A DNA stretch of 64,000 nt from Microvirga brassicacearum (GTDB lineage: Bacteria > Pseudomonadota > Alphaproteobacteria > Rhizobiales > Beijerinckiaceae): the NCBI RefSeq assembly GCF_008757455.1, contig NZ_VCMV01000003.1:240312-304311 (forward strand), written 5' to 3'. The notes under the pieces are model-generated. The model searched no databases. It saw nothing but the letters and a program-made list of their open reading frames with translations, and was not told the DNA's origin. Each line of letters opens with the position of its first letter. Within the stretch, counting starts at the first letter, position 1. Shown in pieces: positions 17,260 through 25,210 of the stretch. Both the position numbers and the translations under genes were made by a program.

Positions 17260-18237
17260 ATGTCTGATATTCGCTCCGTCACGTCGCTCATCGATGCAGC
17301 CAATGCGGCTCCTGCTCTGGTGGCGCAATTGGCCGAGGCCACGCAAACCGCTCTCGGCCAGATCGAGCGGGCGTCGGCACTGCAGGCTGAAATCAGCGAA
17401 CTCCTGCAAGCCATCAACATCGAGACGAGGTGGGTTGAGGACAAGCTCGAGGTTCTTGGTCCCGAGGGATGGCTCTCATCGCCGGCGCTCACCGGCCCGG
17501 TCGGTCCGGTGGGTCCGATAGGTAATCGCGGCTTTCGGGGTGACCCTGGGCCGCGGGGCGACCCGGTCCAACTGCGCGTCAATACCGGTCTAGTGCAATA
17601 CAAATACGAGGCAGAGCCGAACGACGCGTGGCGCAACATATTCACCCTCTCGGACCTTCAGGGCGACCCCGGCCCGCAAGGTATCCAGGGCGTCCCCGGT
17701 CCAACCGGAGAAGTGGGGCCACAAGGCCCTGTCGGACCGGCGGGACCGGCCGGCGCGGACGGCACCTCACCAGCGGTAGCGTCAGACGCCGAAGCGAAGG
17801 CAGGCACCGAAAATACCAAAATAATGTCGGCTTTGCGCGTACGCGCTGCGATCGATGATCGGAAGTATCTTCCGACCGGCGGCGGTGGGACTCCGCGGAC
17901 GCTTTCAGACTGGCTCGCGAGCGCGCCGATCAACACATTCACAGCGTCTCACGCTCTCGATCCCGCCGACAAGTCGGCTTACCTTCACGTCAATAGCGCG
18001 TCGTCGGTCACCATCACCCTGCCGAACAACTGGCTTCCCGGTGAGGGGTGTGCTGTCCGCCGGCTCGGTGCAGGCGCCGTCGTCTGGGCTCTGGCCGCCG
18101 GTGCGACCAAGCAAGTGCCAGCCTCAAAGAGTGCTCACGTCGGCATAGCCGAGCAATACGGTGAGGTCTTCTTTCGTGTCGTGTCGAATGCCGGCGGGAC
18201 AAGTGCTGTCTGGGCGATCGAGGGAGCCACGGCGTGA
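17260..18237 (+). CDS. Collagen-like phage fibre protein
   Basis: The 325-residue product has an N-terminal helical region (10-65) followed by two Gly-X-Y stretches, residues 79-102 and 135-168, typical of collagen-like trimeric phage fibres. A short globular insert (103-134) separates them. The C-terminal part (about 200-325) is beta-rich ('[37 protein letters not shown]') and would be the tip. AAGGG precedes the ATG. The GTG of the next gene overlaps its stop (GTGA). Together they form a second surface module separate from the collar fibre at 8.3-10 kb. The receptor cannot be predicted. Confidence 0.75.
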   Translation: MSDIRSVTSLIDAANAAPALVAQLAEATQTALGQIERASALQAEISELLQAINIETRWVEDKLEVLGPEGWLSSPALTGPVGPVGPIGNRGFRGDPGPRGDPVQLRVNTGLVQYKYEAEPNDAWRNIFTLSDLQGDPGPQGIQGVPGPTGEVGPQGPVGPAGPAGADGTSPAVASDAEAKAGTENTKIMSALRVRAAIDDRKYLPTGGGGTPRTLSDWLASAPINTFTASHALDPADKSAYLHVNSASSVTITLPNNWLPGEGCAVRRLGAGAVVWALAAGATKQVPASKSAHVGIAEQYGEVFFRVVSNAGGTSAVWAIEGATA

Positions 18238-20060
18238 TCCTCAGCCCCATCAGGCCCGGTGCCTCTGCAAAGGCTTCGGCGTGGCTCAATCGCCCGCCCA
18301 CCGGCATTGCGTTGTCGGCCGCCAGCATCAGCGAGTCGGCTGCGGAGGGAACGTCGGTTGGAACCCTGTCGTTCACCGACCCCGATTTTGGCGCTACGGG
18401 CGCTTTCACGCTGCTCAACGATGCGGGCGGCCGCTTTAAGATCGTTGGAACCGCCTTGCAGGCCGGCTCGGTTCCCACCGATTTTGAAGCAGCGGAGAGT
18501 CACAACATCACCGTGCGCTTCACCGATCAAGGTGGATTGACCTTCGACAAGACCTTTGCGATCGCCGTGCTCGACGTCCTCGAGCCTGAGGCAGAGACGA
18601 CGGCGCTGCTGGCCCGCTTCGACGTCCAGCCTGATGCTACCCGGCAGGGCCACATCAACACGCTCATGAAGGGATTGAAGGAAGACGGCGTGTACGCGCG
18701 CGGTTATCGCTTGTTCATAGAGGCGGCTCATACCGAGCAGGCAGCGCGGCAGAATTGGCTCGCCGACACCGCCGATCTCGTCAATGTCGGCACTCCTACC
18801 TTTACCGCGGATCGTGGCTTTCAGTTCCCCGGCGGCTCCTTGACCGCGCTCGATACAGGGTTCAACCCCGCAACCGCCATCGGCGTACCGGCGCTCGACA
18901 ACATCTCCATTGCTGGCTGGATCACCGGCCAAACGGGTGCGGGTTGCATTATCGGTCACACGAATCTGCGTATCCAGACCCAATCAGCCGATGGCGACCC
19001 CATTACGCGATGCAACGACGCAACGACCTCTGCGCCCAACCACACGTTCGACTGTCGCTCCGAATACGTCTGCATCTCGCGCGCGGCGGCCGCCAATTAT
19101 CAGAGCCGCGTCGGCACCGAGGAAGTCACTACGGCTGTCGCATCCTCTGCGGTCGGCGCGAATATCGAACTCGGTCGAATCGGAACCACCAATACCAGCG
19201 GCATTATCGCGATGCACCATTTCGCGTGGATTGGGCAGTCCTTGACCAAGGCACAGTCCGACGCGCTGCGGTCGCGCGTCCGCACCTATCTTCTCGCTGT
19301 TGGCGTCACGCTGACGCCCGAGATTGAAGTTCCGCCCCCCAACCCGATTGAGGGCACCCTGCTAGCGACGTTATCCGCCGCCATGGAAGACGCCACAACC
19401 GGCGCAATGCTTGGTGCCTGGCCGTCGCGATACGGGAGCATCCAGTATAGCGAGGGTCATCCGACCAATAATCCAGGCAACCTGGTCCAGCGTTCGACGG
19501 ACACGCCGCCGGCCGGCAGCACAGCCCTTCTGCGGTGTTACGCGCAGCCGAGTGGCAGCGTCATCTCGAAAGCCGGACTGACCCGCCAACTTAGCGGTCT
19601 AACAATTCAGCCTGGCGACGTGACTCTGACTACCATCAAGTTGCGGATACCGGGCGCGAACAGTCTCGCTGAACTCTATTGGTGGGACGCGGAGAACACG
19701 GCGAACGGTTCCGTGGGTATGCGGATCAAGTGGGGCAGCAATCAGATGCCCCGTATCGATCGCGAATTTGGCTCACCTCGCGCTCGAAGTGACGACCAAA
19801 ACCGGACATCACCGACCGTTCCGGCCTTTCCGAGAGGGCCGTTCGTGATCCTGCAGGCCGAAGTTGGCTACTCGCGCGCGGACGATGCCAACGGCTTTGT
19901 GATTGTTCGACAGGATGGGGTCGAGGTCTGCAAGATCCTTAACTGCCGCACGATGCCGACAAGTGGAAACTACAATCAGATCCAGAACGGGATCACAGCC
20001 ACGCAAGTCGAGCACACGATGGATATCGATAACGTCGTCTGGGAATTCTACAGGAAATAA
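18234..20060 (+). CDS. Phage surface protein with cadherin-like and LamG-like domains
   Basis: The 608-residue product starts with GTG overlapping the collagen-like gene. Residues about 21-115 look like one cadherin repeat ('ISESAAEGTSVGTLSFTDPD', 'FKIVGTALQAG', 'ITVRFTDQGGLTFDKTFAIAVLDV'). Residues about 185-370 look like a concanavalin/LamG-type sandwich ('FQFPGGSLTALDTGFNP', 'NISIAGWITGQTGAGCIIGH', 'LRSRVRTYLLAVGV'). The final 230 residues are another beta-sandwich-like unit ('LRIPGANSLAELYWWD'). Such domains bind carbohydrate, so a distal receptor-binding or decoration protein is likely. I see no catalytic motif for depolymerase activity. Domain calls are from pattern reading only. Confidence 0.65.
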   Translation: MILSPIRPGASAKASAWLNRPPTGIALSAASISESAAEGTSVGTLSFTDPDFGATGAFTLLNDAGGRFKIVGTALQAGSVPTDFEAAESHNITVRFTDQGGLTFDKTFAIAVLDVLEPEAETTALLARFDVQPDATRQGHINTLMKGLKEDGVYARGYRLFIEAAHTEQAARQNWLADTADLVNVGTPTFTADRGFQFPGGSLTALDTGFNPATAIGVPALDNISIAGWITGQTGAGCIIGHTNLRIQTQSADGDPITRCNDATTSAPNHTFDCRSEYVCISRAAAANYQSRVGTEEVTTAVASSAVGANIELGRIGTTNTSGIIAMHHFAWIGQSLTKAQSDALRSRVRTYLLAVGVTLTPEIEVPPPNPIEGTLLATLSAAMEDATTGAMLGAWPSRYGSIQYSEGHPTNNPGNLVQRSTDTPPAGSTALLRCYAQPSGSVISKAGLTRQLSGLTIQPGDVTLTTIKLRIPGANSLAELYWWDAENTANGSVGMRIKWGSNQMPRIDREFGSPRARSDDQNRTSPTVPAFPRGPFVILQAEVGYSRADDANGFVIVRQDGVEVCKILNCRTMPTSGNYNQIQNGITATQVEHTMDIDNVVWEFYRK

Positions 20061-20118
20061 CCAGCCGTCGTGCGCCGATCGGCCGCTCAACTGCTTCTCA
20101 AAAATTTACGAGGTCACC

Positions 20119-20940
20119 ATGACGACGGATGTTACCGCTGCGTTCGCGAAGCTGCGCGAGAACGGGTTCAAAGGAGCGGCGAAACGTCTTGAGGATCTCG
20201 ACATCCCTCGTATCGGCCATCGCATCGGCGTCGGTGAAGACGAGCTTCACGCGTTCATGGATACCGAGTGCAGAGGATCCGGATTCGACAAGCAGGGGCG
20301 GCCGCAACTGTTATTCGAGCCGCATGTCTTCTATCGCAACCTCCCTGCAGGCGCGAAGCGCGATGCGGCGATGGCACTCGGGATCGCCTATCCAAATTGG
20401 AGGACAGGGACATACCCAAGCGATTCCTACCCGCGGCTTACGCGAGCACTGTCGATAGACGAGACGGCCGCGATAAAAGCCTGCTCGTGGGGATTGGGAC
20501 AGATCCTCGGCGAGAACCACATCGACGCTGGATACGACACGCCTCAAGAGATGGTCACTTCGTTCTGTGCCGATGAAGAGAACCATCTCGACGCTTCCGT
20601 GAACTTCATCATCGCGAACAAGATAGATGATGATCTCCGTGCTCTCGCGAAGCTGACTCGCCCGACGACGCCAGATGATTGTCGCGTGATCGTCCGCGTC
20701 TACAACGGCGTCGGATACGAGGCGAACAAGTACCACATCAGGTTTGCCGCCAATCACAACAAGTGGCGGAAGATTAAGGACACACCTTGGTCTCCGCAGT
20801 CGACGGCGGGCGCTCCCGCTCCGCCGGCTACGAGCACCGTCGCGAACGGCGCCCTCGTCGCCGCCGTGGTGGCTCTCGTCGTCGCCGTGGCGTCGGTACT
20901 TGGCATCGACACCTCATCCATCAAGGCGATGATCCCATGA
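20119..20940 (+). CDS. Endolysin, N-acetylmuramidase (DUF3380 type) with C-terminal hydrophobic helix
   Basis: The 273-residue product is read from the ATG at 20119, where family sequence starts (GAGGTCACC upstream). It matches N-acetylmuramidase endolysins: the 'FMDTECRGSGFDKQGRPQLL' region with 'FEPHVFYR' (catalytic Glu region), 'SRL...'-like 'YPRLTRALSIDETAAIKACSWGLGQILGENH' and 'DDCRVIVRVYNGVGYEANKYH'. It would cut the glycan backbone. A Pro/Ala linker (about 224-237) leads to a hydrophobic helix at 240-262 ending at 'SIKAMIP'. That tail is unusual, since cytoplasmic endolysins normally lack one. No N-terminal signal is seen. ATGA coupling joins it to the next gene. Confidence 0.85.
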   Translation: MTTDVTAAFAKLRENGFKGAAKRLEDLDIPRIGHRIGVGEDELHAFMDTECRGSGFDKQGRPQLLFEPHVFYRNLPAGAKRDAAMALGIAYPNWRTGTYPSDSYPRLTRALSIDETAAIKACSWGLGQILGENHIDAGYDTPQEMVTSFCADEENHLDASVNFIIANKIDDDLRALAKLTRPTTPDDCRVIVRVYNGVGYEANKYHIRFAANHNKWRKIKDTPWSPQSTAGAPAPPATSTVANGALVAAVVALVVAVASVLGIDTSSIKAMIP

Positions 20941-21296
20941 GCAAAGAAGGAATTCTCCGGAAGGCTAAAGGTGGACACCTTTTCTTTTGGTGCCCCGGTT
21001 GTGACGGGGCTCACATGGTCCGAGTCGAGGGCGAGGTTCGGCCGTGCTGGGGCTTCAACGGCAACTATGAAAAGCCGACCTTCACGCCGTCAGTCCTCGT
21101 CACCTCCGGTCACTACGTGGCAGGGCACCAGGCGAGCGAGGAATGCTGGTGCACCTACGAGAAGCGTTTCGGGAAGAAAGCGCCCTTTGAGTGCTCGATC
21201 TGCCACTCGTTCGTGACGGACGGAAAGATCCAGTTCCTCGACGACTGCACGCATGCGCTGGCCGGTCAGACAGTGCCTCTGCCTCCGTTCGATTGA
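20937..21296 (+). CDS. DUF6527-type cysteine-rich phage protein
   Basis: The 119-residue product starts in an ATGA overlap with the endolysin stop. It contains 'LFFWCPGCDGAHMV' at residues 15-28, a conserved 'WGFNGNYEKPTFTPSVL' motif at 38-54, and later cysteines ('EECWCTYEKRFGKKAPFECSICHSF', 'LDDCTHAL'). The spacing suggests zinc binding. Proteins of this family (DUF6527, as I recall it) are often found next to phage lysis genes and have no proven function. The signature 'FTPSVL' helps identify it. Confidence 0.75.
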   Translation: MSKEGILRKAKGGHLFFWCPGCDGAHMVRVEGEVRPCWGFNGNYEKPTFTPSVLVTSGHYVAGHQASEECWCTYEKRFGKKAPFECSICHSFVTDGKIQFLDDCTHALAGQTVPLPPFD

Positions 21297-21320
21297 CCGT
21301 CACCGAAAGGAACCCCGCAA

Positions 21321-21689
21321 ATGCCTATCCCTGCAGCCGCAATCCCGTTTATTTTCGACATCGCCAAAGTGGTCGTCGATAAGCTCGTCGCCTCACCGAA
21401 CAATGACATCACCCGCGCGGACGCCCCGCAGATCAAGAAAGAAGTTGCTGAGGCGATCGCTCCGGCGATCGAGCACCTCACGAACAACGAGCCTTGGTAT
21501 CAGAGCCGGGTGACCTGGGGCGCCATCATCGCGGCCGCATCACCAATGGTTGCACCCCTTATCGGCCGGGTCTTCTCCCCCGAAGAACAGATGCTCGCGA
21601 CGGCGGTTATGACCGGGATCGGGTCGGCGTTCGGCGCGGGCACTGTCCTCTACGGCCGCTGGAAGGCCAAGAAGCCGATCGGGGCGTGA
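21321..21689 (+). CDS. Holin-like small membrane protein
   Basis: The 122-residue product follows AAAGGAA and begins 24 bases after the DUF6527 gene. It has hydrophobic segments at about 5-24 ('AAAIPFIFDIAKVVVDKLV', partly amphipathic), 65-85 ('VTWGAIIAAASPMVAPLIG') and 91-112 ('MLATAVMTGIGSAFGAGTVLYG'), and a basic end 'GRWKAKKPIGA'. This size, two to three membrane segments, charged tail and position beside an endolysin fit a holin that opens the inner membrane. The family was not recognised by name. Confidence 0.65.
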   Translation: MPIPAAAIPFIFDIAKVVVDKLVASPNNDITRADAPQIKKEVAEAIAPAIEHLTNNEPWYQSRVTWGAIIAAASPMVAPLIGRVFSPEEQMLATAVMTGIGSAFGAGTVLYGRWKAKKPIGA

Positions 21690-21746
21690 TCGCCCCCGCC
21701 GTTCGCCGCGCGACGGTCGTTTCATCGCCTTCGGGCACGCCAGAGA

Positions 21747-22100
21747 GTGCGGGAACAAATGATGCCATTTTCGTTCACATGGGAACTCAACCTGGTTGCG
21801 CTCGTGACTTTGGTCGGTAGTGCGGTCGCGGTGCTACGGTTTTGGCTGACGGCAAGTCAAAAGGCGGATCTTGCGATTCGGTCGGCCGCCGACGCAATGG
21901 AGAGCGCGCGTCAAGCGCACGAAAAAGTCGCTCTCCTACAGGCGGCGATCAATGCCCATCAGCTTTCGCAAGCCGAGCGCCTGGTGTCGCGGGAAGTGCT
22001 GCGAGAGGTGGAGGGCCGTCTGGCGGGTGCGATCGAGAACCTCGGCGACAGGCTCGACGGCTTGGTCAAGGAGCTTATTAAGCAGTCGCGAGTGAGCTAG
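21747..22100 (+). CDS. Spanin-like or DUF2730-like phage protein (one membrane helix plus coiled coil)
   Basis: The 117-residue product has one membrane helix near residues 12-35 ('LNLVALVTLVGSAVAVLRFWL'). A long amphipathic helix follows ('AIRSAADAMESARQAHEKVALLQAAI', then 'EVLREVEGRLAGAIENLGDRLDGLVKELIK'). GTG at 21747 is used here; ATG at 21759 or 21762 is equally possible and would shorten it by four or five residues. A single anchor plus coiled coil at the end of a lysis cassette fits an inner-membrane spanin (Rz-like). The layout also fits DUF2730 phage proteins. It is the last clearly phage-type gene. Confidence 0.6.
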   Translation: MREQMMPFSFTWELNLVALVTLVGSAVAVLRFWLTASQKADLAIRSAADAMESARQAHEKVALLQAAINAHQLSQAERLVSREVLREVEGRLAGAIENLGDRLDGLVKELIKQSRVS

Positions 22101-22187
22101 ACCCCGTTAACCACACCCCGCAAAAACCGGCTCGCTACCCCTCTTGCTCAGGGGATTCGTTAGGGAGGCTGGGGCACGCTTCGCCAC

Positions 22188-23195
22188 ATGGCAAAGCCGC
22201 CCCGCCGCCCGATCCAGCGCGCCAGCGTCCCCAGCCCACGAACTGCAAGCCGGCGAATCGTCGGTCGATCGGCGACGCCTCAGCAGCCCGAGCTTTTCAA
22301 TCTGCCGATCCCTGGCTGGATCGAGCCTTGCTTGCCGACTCTCGTATCCAAGGCACCGACCGGGCCGGAATGGGTGCACGAGGTCAAATGGGACGGCTAT
22401 CGCCTCTCGGCCTATCTCGAGGATGGGAAGGTGACGATCCGAACCCGCCGCGGCCATGATTGGACCGACCGTTTCCCGGCTATTGCGGCGGCGATGGCCG
22501 CCCTGCCGGTCCATAGCGCAGTGATCGACGGTGAGGCCGTCGTTCTGGACGCTGAGGGACGATCTGACTTTGGCGCGTTGCAAGCGGCTCTTGGCATCAA
22601 AGGTCGCCTCGCAGCCGACGTCGCTGTCTTTTACGCATTCGACCTCCTATTTCTCGACGGGCACGACCTGCGGCCATGGAAGCTGGAGGGGCGTCGAGAT
22701 GCGCTCGAAGCCGTTCTAGACCCGACGAGCCGGACCATCATGCTTTCCGTCGAGATCGAAGGAGATGGGCCAACTATCTTCCGCCATGCCTGCAACCATG
22801 GGCTGGAAGGGATTGTCTCGAAGCGCCGGGACAAGCCCTACACCTCCGGGCGGGTCAAGGAGTGGCTCAAGACGAAATGCATTCAATCCGACACCTTTTT
22901 CGTCATCGGCTATGAGAAGACGGCCGGCGCGCTTGCGAGCATTCGGCTCGCGCATTTTGAAAGCGGCACGCTCATTTCAGCGGGCGGCGTCGGGACAGGG
23001 TTCACCCGGTCCAGCGCGGCCGACCTTGAGCGGCGGCTAAAAAAATTCATCACCGACAAGCCACCCGTCTTCGGGATGAGGGACAGGGGTGTCATCTGGA
23101 CCAAGCCAAAGATCCGGGTCGAGGTCGAATATCGCGGCTGGACCGCTGACGGAAACCTTCGGCACCCTTCGTTCAAAGGCGTGCGGGAGGATTAG
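22188..23195 (+). CDS. ATP-dependent DNA ligase (LigD/LigC-type ligase core)
   Basis: The 335-residue product seals DNA nicks using ATP. The nucleotidyltransferase motif I 'EVKWDGYR' has the adenylated lysine at residue 67. Later motifs are 'IDGEAVVLD', 'FYAFDLLFLDG', 'LEGIVSKRRDKPY' and 'KEWLKTKC'. The C-terminal OB domain ends with 'IRVEVEYRGW...LRHPSFKGVRED'. The polymerase and nuclease domains of full-length LigD are absent and no Ku gene is nearby, so it resembles stand-alone ligases of alternative end joining. The N-terminal 40 residues are basic and low-complexity. It starts 87 bases after the last lysis gene; phage or host ownership is open. Confidence 0.88.
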   Translation: MAKPPRRPIQRASVPSPRTASRRIVGRSATPQQPELFNLPIPGWIEPCLPTLVSKAPTGPEWVHEVKWDGYRLSAYLEDGKVTIRTRRGHDWTDRFPAIAAAMAALPVHSAVIDGEAVVLDAEGRSDFGALQAALGIKGRLAADVAVFYAFDLLFLDGHDLRPWKLEGRRDALEAVLDPTSRTIMLSVEIEGDGPTIFRHACNHGLEGIVSKRRDKPYTSGRVKEWLKTKCIQSDTFFVIGYEKTAGALASIRLAHFESGTLISAGGVGTGFTRSSAADLERRLKKFITDKPPVFGMRDRGVIWTKPKIRVEVEYRGWTADGNLRHPSFKGVRED

Positions 23196-23291
23196 CAGGT
23201 CCGCTTCGTGCTATTTGAAGACCTCCCGGATCTATGAGCAGAATTTCGCGGAAGGCCGTCTATGGAGCGCAGCCATCGAAATCCGTCGTGG

Positions 23292-24038
23292 TCAATAGAC
23301 TCCAAGCATCTTAAGGCCCGCGATGACCAGCACGATGCCAAGGGCCTTCAGGATCGCTGGACTGGCCAGCTTTATCCCAAGCGTCGTACCGACCAAGGCA
23401 CCCACGAGTACCGCGCCGGCATAGAGAGGGAGTTCGGCCGGGAGGGACTGCACGGAAGCGATATTGCCTAGGAGGCCGGCGACCGAGTTGCAGAGGATGA
23501 AGGCTGCCGCGACGCCCGAAGCCGTTCGGGTCTCGGACCAGCCCATGAACAGCAGCAACGGGGATAGGAAGATCCCGCCGCCGGTGCCGGTCAGGCCCGA
23601 CAGCAGGCCGATGCCGACGCCCGAGACGATGCCCCAGCCGATGGGGATGTCCCGGGTGTCCTTCGCGATCTTCGTCATTCCCGGCCATAGGAGACGGGCG
23701 GCGGCGATCAGCAGGATCACCCCGACCAGCGGGCGGTAGTAGTGCCCGGGCAACTGGATCGAGCCGCCGACGAAGGCCATCGGGATAGCCCCTATCAGGA
23801 CGGGCCACAGGGTGCGCCAGTGGAACAAGTCGGCTTTCATGTAGCGGAAGGTCGTCAGGCTCGCGACCAGTATGTTCAGGACCAAGGCGGTGGGGCGCAT
23901 CACCGCCGGAGCCACTCCGAACAAGGCCATGGTCGCGATATAGGCCGAGGCGCCAGCGTGACCAACGGAGGTGTAGAGCATTGCTCCCAAGCACAGGCAG
24001 GCGGCCAGGAGCAACTCGACGGGGACAGGGAGGTTCAT
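23292..24038 (-). CDS. TauE/SafE family sulfite/anion exporter
   Basis: The 248-residue inner-membrane protein has about eight hydrophobic helices in two repeats, the layout of the TauE/SafE (DUF81) family. Family-type motifs are 'YTSVGHAGASAYIA' near 22-35 and 'GLLSGLTGTGGGIFLSPLLLFMGW' near 144-167. These exporters move sulfite, sulfoacetate or related small anions; the substrate is not predictable here. It lies on the strand opposite to the prophage and the ligase, with no partner in an operon. Length is normal. Confidence 0.85.
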   Translation of the reverse strand: MNLPVPVELLLAACLCLGAMLYTSVGHAGASAYIATMALFGVAPAVMRPTALVLNILVASLTTFRYMKADLFHWRTLWPVLIGAIPMAFVGGSIQLPGHYYRPLVGVILLIAAARLLWPGMTKIAKDTRDIPIGWGIVSGVGIGLLSGLTGTGGGIFLSPLLLFMGWSETRTASGVAAAFILCNSVAGLLGNIASVQSLPAELPLYAGAVLVGALVGTTLGIKLASPAILKALGIVLVIAGLKMLGVY

Positions 24039-24178
24039 GCGCGAACGCTAACCTATGAATGGCCAAGCCCAAACTATGTGAAAGACCTTGGGCTCTAACA
24101 GGCATGTCGTGAGGTTCTTTGGTGTCTGGGGAATGTAGCGTCCAATGGGAGAACTAATCCGGGAAGGTCCGGAGCGGG

Positions 24179-24397
24179 TCACCAGCGGACATTGGCCGCC
24201 GCGAGACACTTCGCACAGGATACGCTATCGCCGGGTTCGGCCGTCTTCGCGGCGTTCGGCGGGACGTCTCGGCCGCAGTCGGTCCACACGAGAAAGACCC
24301 CCGGCACCGCTTCGGCGCGCACGCACGAATGCGTCACCCATACGTCGTCCGTCCAGTAGATCGGAAGCCCTTTGATCGTGCGGGTCGTCCCGGTCAT
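24179..24397 (-). CDS. Small cysteine-containing hypothetical protein
   Basis: The 72-residue product contains 'THSCVR', 'WTDCGRDVP' and near the end 'SVSCAKCLAAANVRW', four cysteines including a CxxC, which suggests a zinc site. It starts in an ATGA overlap with the gene upstream (24394-24702), and GAGGTGATCC precedes the ATG, so the pair is cotranslated. I do not recognise a function. Similar Cys-pair micro-proteins are common in Rhizobiales accessory DNA. Confidence 0.65.
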   Translation of the reverse strand: MTGTTRTIKGLPIYWTDDVWVTHSCVRAEAVPGVFLVWTDCGRDVPPNAAKTAEPGDSVSCAKCLAAANVRW

Positions 24398-24702
24398 GGA
24401 TCACCTCTTGGCGTGCAGTCTTTTCCGCCAAACGACCGATCGTAGAGTTCGGTGACGTTGAGATGGATAATGACGTCCCGGCCACCGCATTTCGAGCAGC
24501 GCCGTCCGATGGCGATATCGGGAATCGGTAGATCCGGCGGCAGGCCGGCGAGCGGGATTTCGGCATGGTGGGCGCAGCGGTGCGATTGGCACCAGGCCGT
24601 CACCGTTCTGTACCTAGCAGCGAGCGTGGTGGCGACGGTCGCTGGGGGATACATCTTGCCGTCCTTGTCATAGGCGCGGCGGGGATGGCGTCTGGGTTTC
24701 AT
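24394..24702 (-). CDS. Zinc-ribbon-like hypothetical protein
   Basis: The 102-residue product has a basic N-terminus ('MKPRRHPRRAYDKDG'). It has one Cys/His cluster 'WCQSHRCAHHAEI' (38-50) and a CxxC knuckle 'RRCSKCGGRDV' (67-77), together a probable zinc ribbon. The ATG at 24702 is chosen because GGAGAGG lies just before it. That binding site is inside a perfect 8-bp hairpin (24708-24725), so translation may be restrained. The stop overlaps the start of the following small gene. The role is unknown; DNA or RNA binding is possible from the fold pattern. Confidence 0.65.
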   Translation of the reverse strand: MKPRRHPRRAYDKDGKMYPPATVATTLAARYRTVTAWCQSHRCAHHAEIPLAGLPPDLPIPDIAIGRRCSKCGGRDVIIHLNVTELYDRSFGGKDCTPRGDP

Positions 24703-24707
24703 AAAGC

Positions 24708-24725
24708 CTCTCCGTGAACGGAGAG
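24708..24725 (-). promoter_or_regulatory. Hairpin enclosing the ribosome binding site of the zinc-ribbon gene
   Basis: On the - strand CTCTCCGT and ACGGAGAG form a perfect 8-bp stem with a 2-base loop. The second arm contains most of the GGAGAGG binding site located 6 bases before the ATG at 24702. A two-base loop is tight, so the effective stem may be 7 bp. Confidence 0.5.
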
Positions 24726-24823
24726 AGAACATAGTCCACGGTCTTCGAGAGTCGAGCCGTCAATCTAATTCAGGGCCTCGCCCTGTCCGTCGCCCCTCGA
24801 GTGGGGCCCTTCCTGGAAAACTT

Positions 24824-24859
24824 GCCCTCCCTGGCTTCGGCCTCGGGAGGGCTTTTTTT
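24824..24859. terminator. Strong intrinsic terminator, usable on both strands
   Basis: GCCCTCCC (24824-24831) pairs with GGGAGGGC (24845-24852); seven T follow on the + strand. On the - strand the hairpin is followed by AAGTTTTCC, so it could also end transcription of the small gene at 24870-25091. No + strand gene feeds into it within the preceding 1.6 kb. A second GC hairpin (GCCCC/GGGGC) lies about 20 bases upstream. Confidence 0.75.
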
Positions 24860-24869
24860 CGTTTCCGGC

Positions 24870-25091
24870 CTAACCATCGTCACCAGAAACCGGGTTGCCC
24901 ATCGTCTCTTCCAGCGTTCGGATAATTCGAATGTCCAGCATCGTGTCGGGAGCGCAGGTGAACTGGCTCCAAAACGCTATCCTCATCAAGCTTAAGGCAC
25001 CGCCGTACGTAAGGGGCGTGTCGGGAGTGATTGTGGCGGGGTGGCTTAGATCGGCGGCCGCCCCCGCTTCGATGGTTTTGGCGTTACTCAT
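24870..25091 (-). CDS. Small hypothetical protein
   Basis: The 73-residue acidic product ('MSNAKTIEAGAAADLSHPATITPDTPLTYGGALSLM') is not recognised. The ribosome binding site is poor (a GGAAG motif lies about 16 bases upstream). In its favour are balanced composition, an ATG start, and a strong terminator directly downstream on its strand. No motif or membrane segment is visible. Confidence 0.4.
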   Translation of the reverse strand: MSNAKTIEAGAAADLSHPATITPDTPLTYGGALSLMRIAFWSQFTCAPDTMLDIRIIRTLEETMGNPVSGDDG

Positions 25092-25210
25092 GGCGTTTCT
25101 TGGACTTCCTCTTTTCGGGACATCCGGTCCTGGTGGCCGGGGGTTCGTAACCGCTTCATCAACGGTCGGCGGCTTTTAAGCTCTCGCTCTGGACATAGCC
25201 CACCACCCCC

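Larger units (their letters stand above)
1..22100 (+). mobile_element. Prophage, contractile-tailed (P2-type tail, lambda-type capsid), right part
   Basis: About 25 tightly packed + strand genes with frequent ATGA, TAATG and GTGA overlaps encode a capsid, head completion, baseplate, sheath, tube, tape measure, fibres and a lysis cassette. The tail gene order V-W-J-I-fibre-FI-FII-E-T-U-X-D matches phage P2. A capsid gene and head-completion genes argue for a whole phage rather than a tailocin. The element is cut at the left edge: terminase, portal, integrase and repressor are not in view. The right end is placed after the lysis genes. I found no convincing attachment repeat, so the true border could lie anywhere up to about 27 kb. 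Confidence 0.9.

Noticed and set aside
1..22100. Gene transfer agent or R-type tailocin
   Set aside because: A tailocin should lack capsid and head-completion genes, which are present; the contractile P2-type tail with lysis cassette does not match the RcGTA layout.
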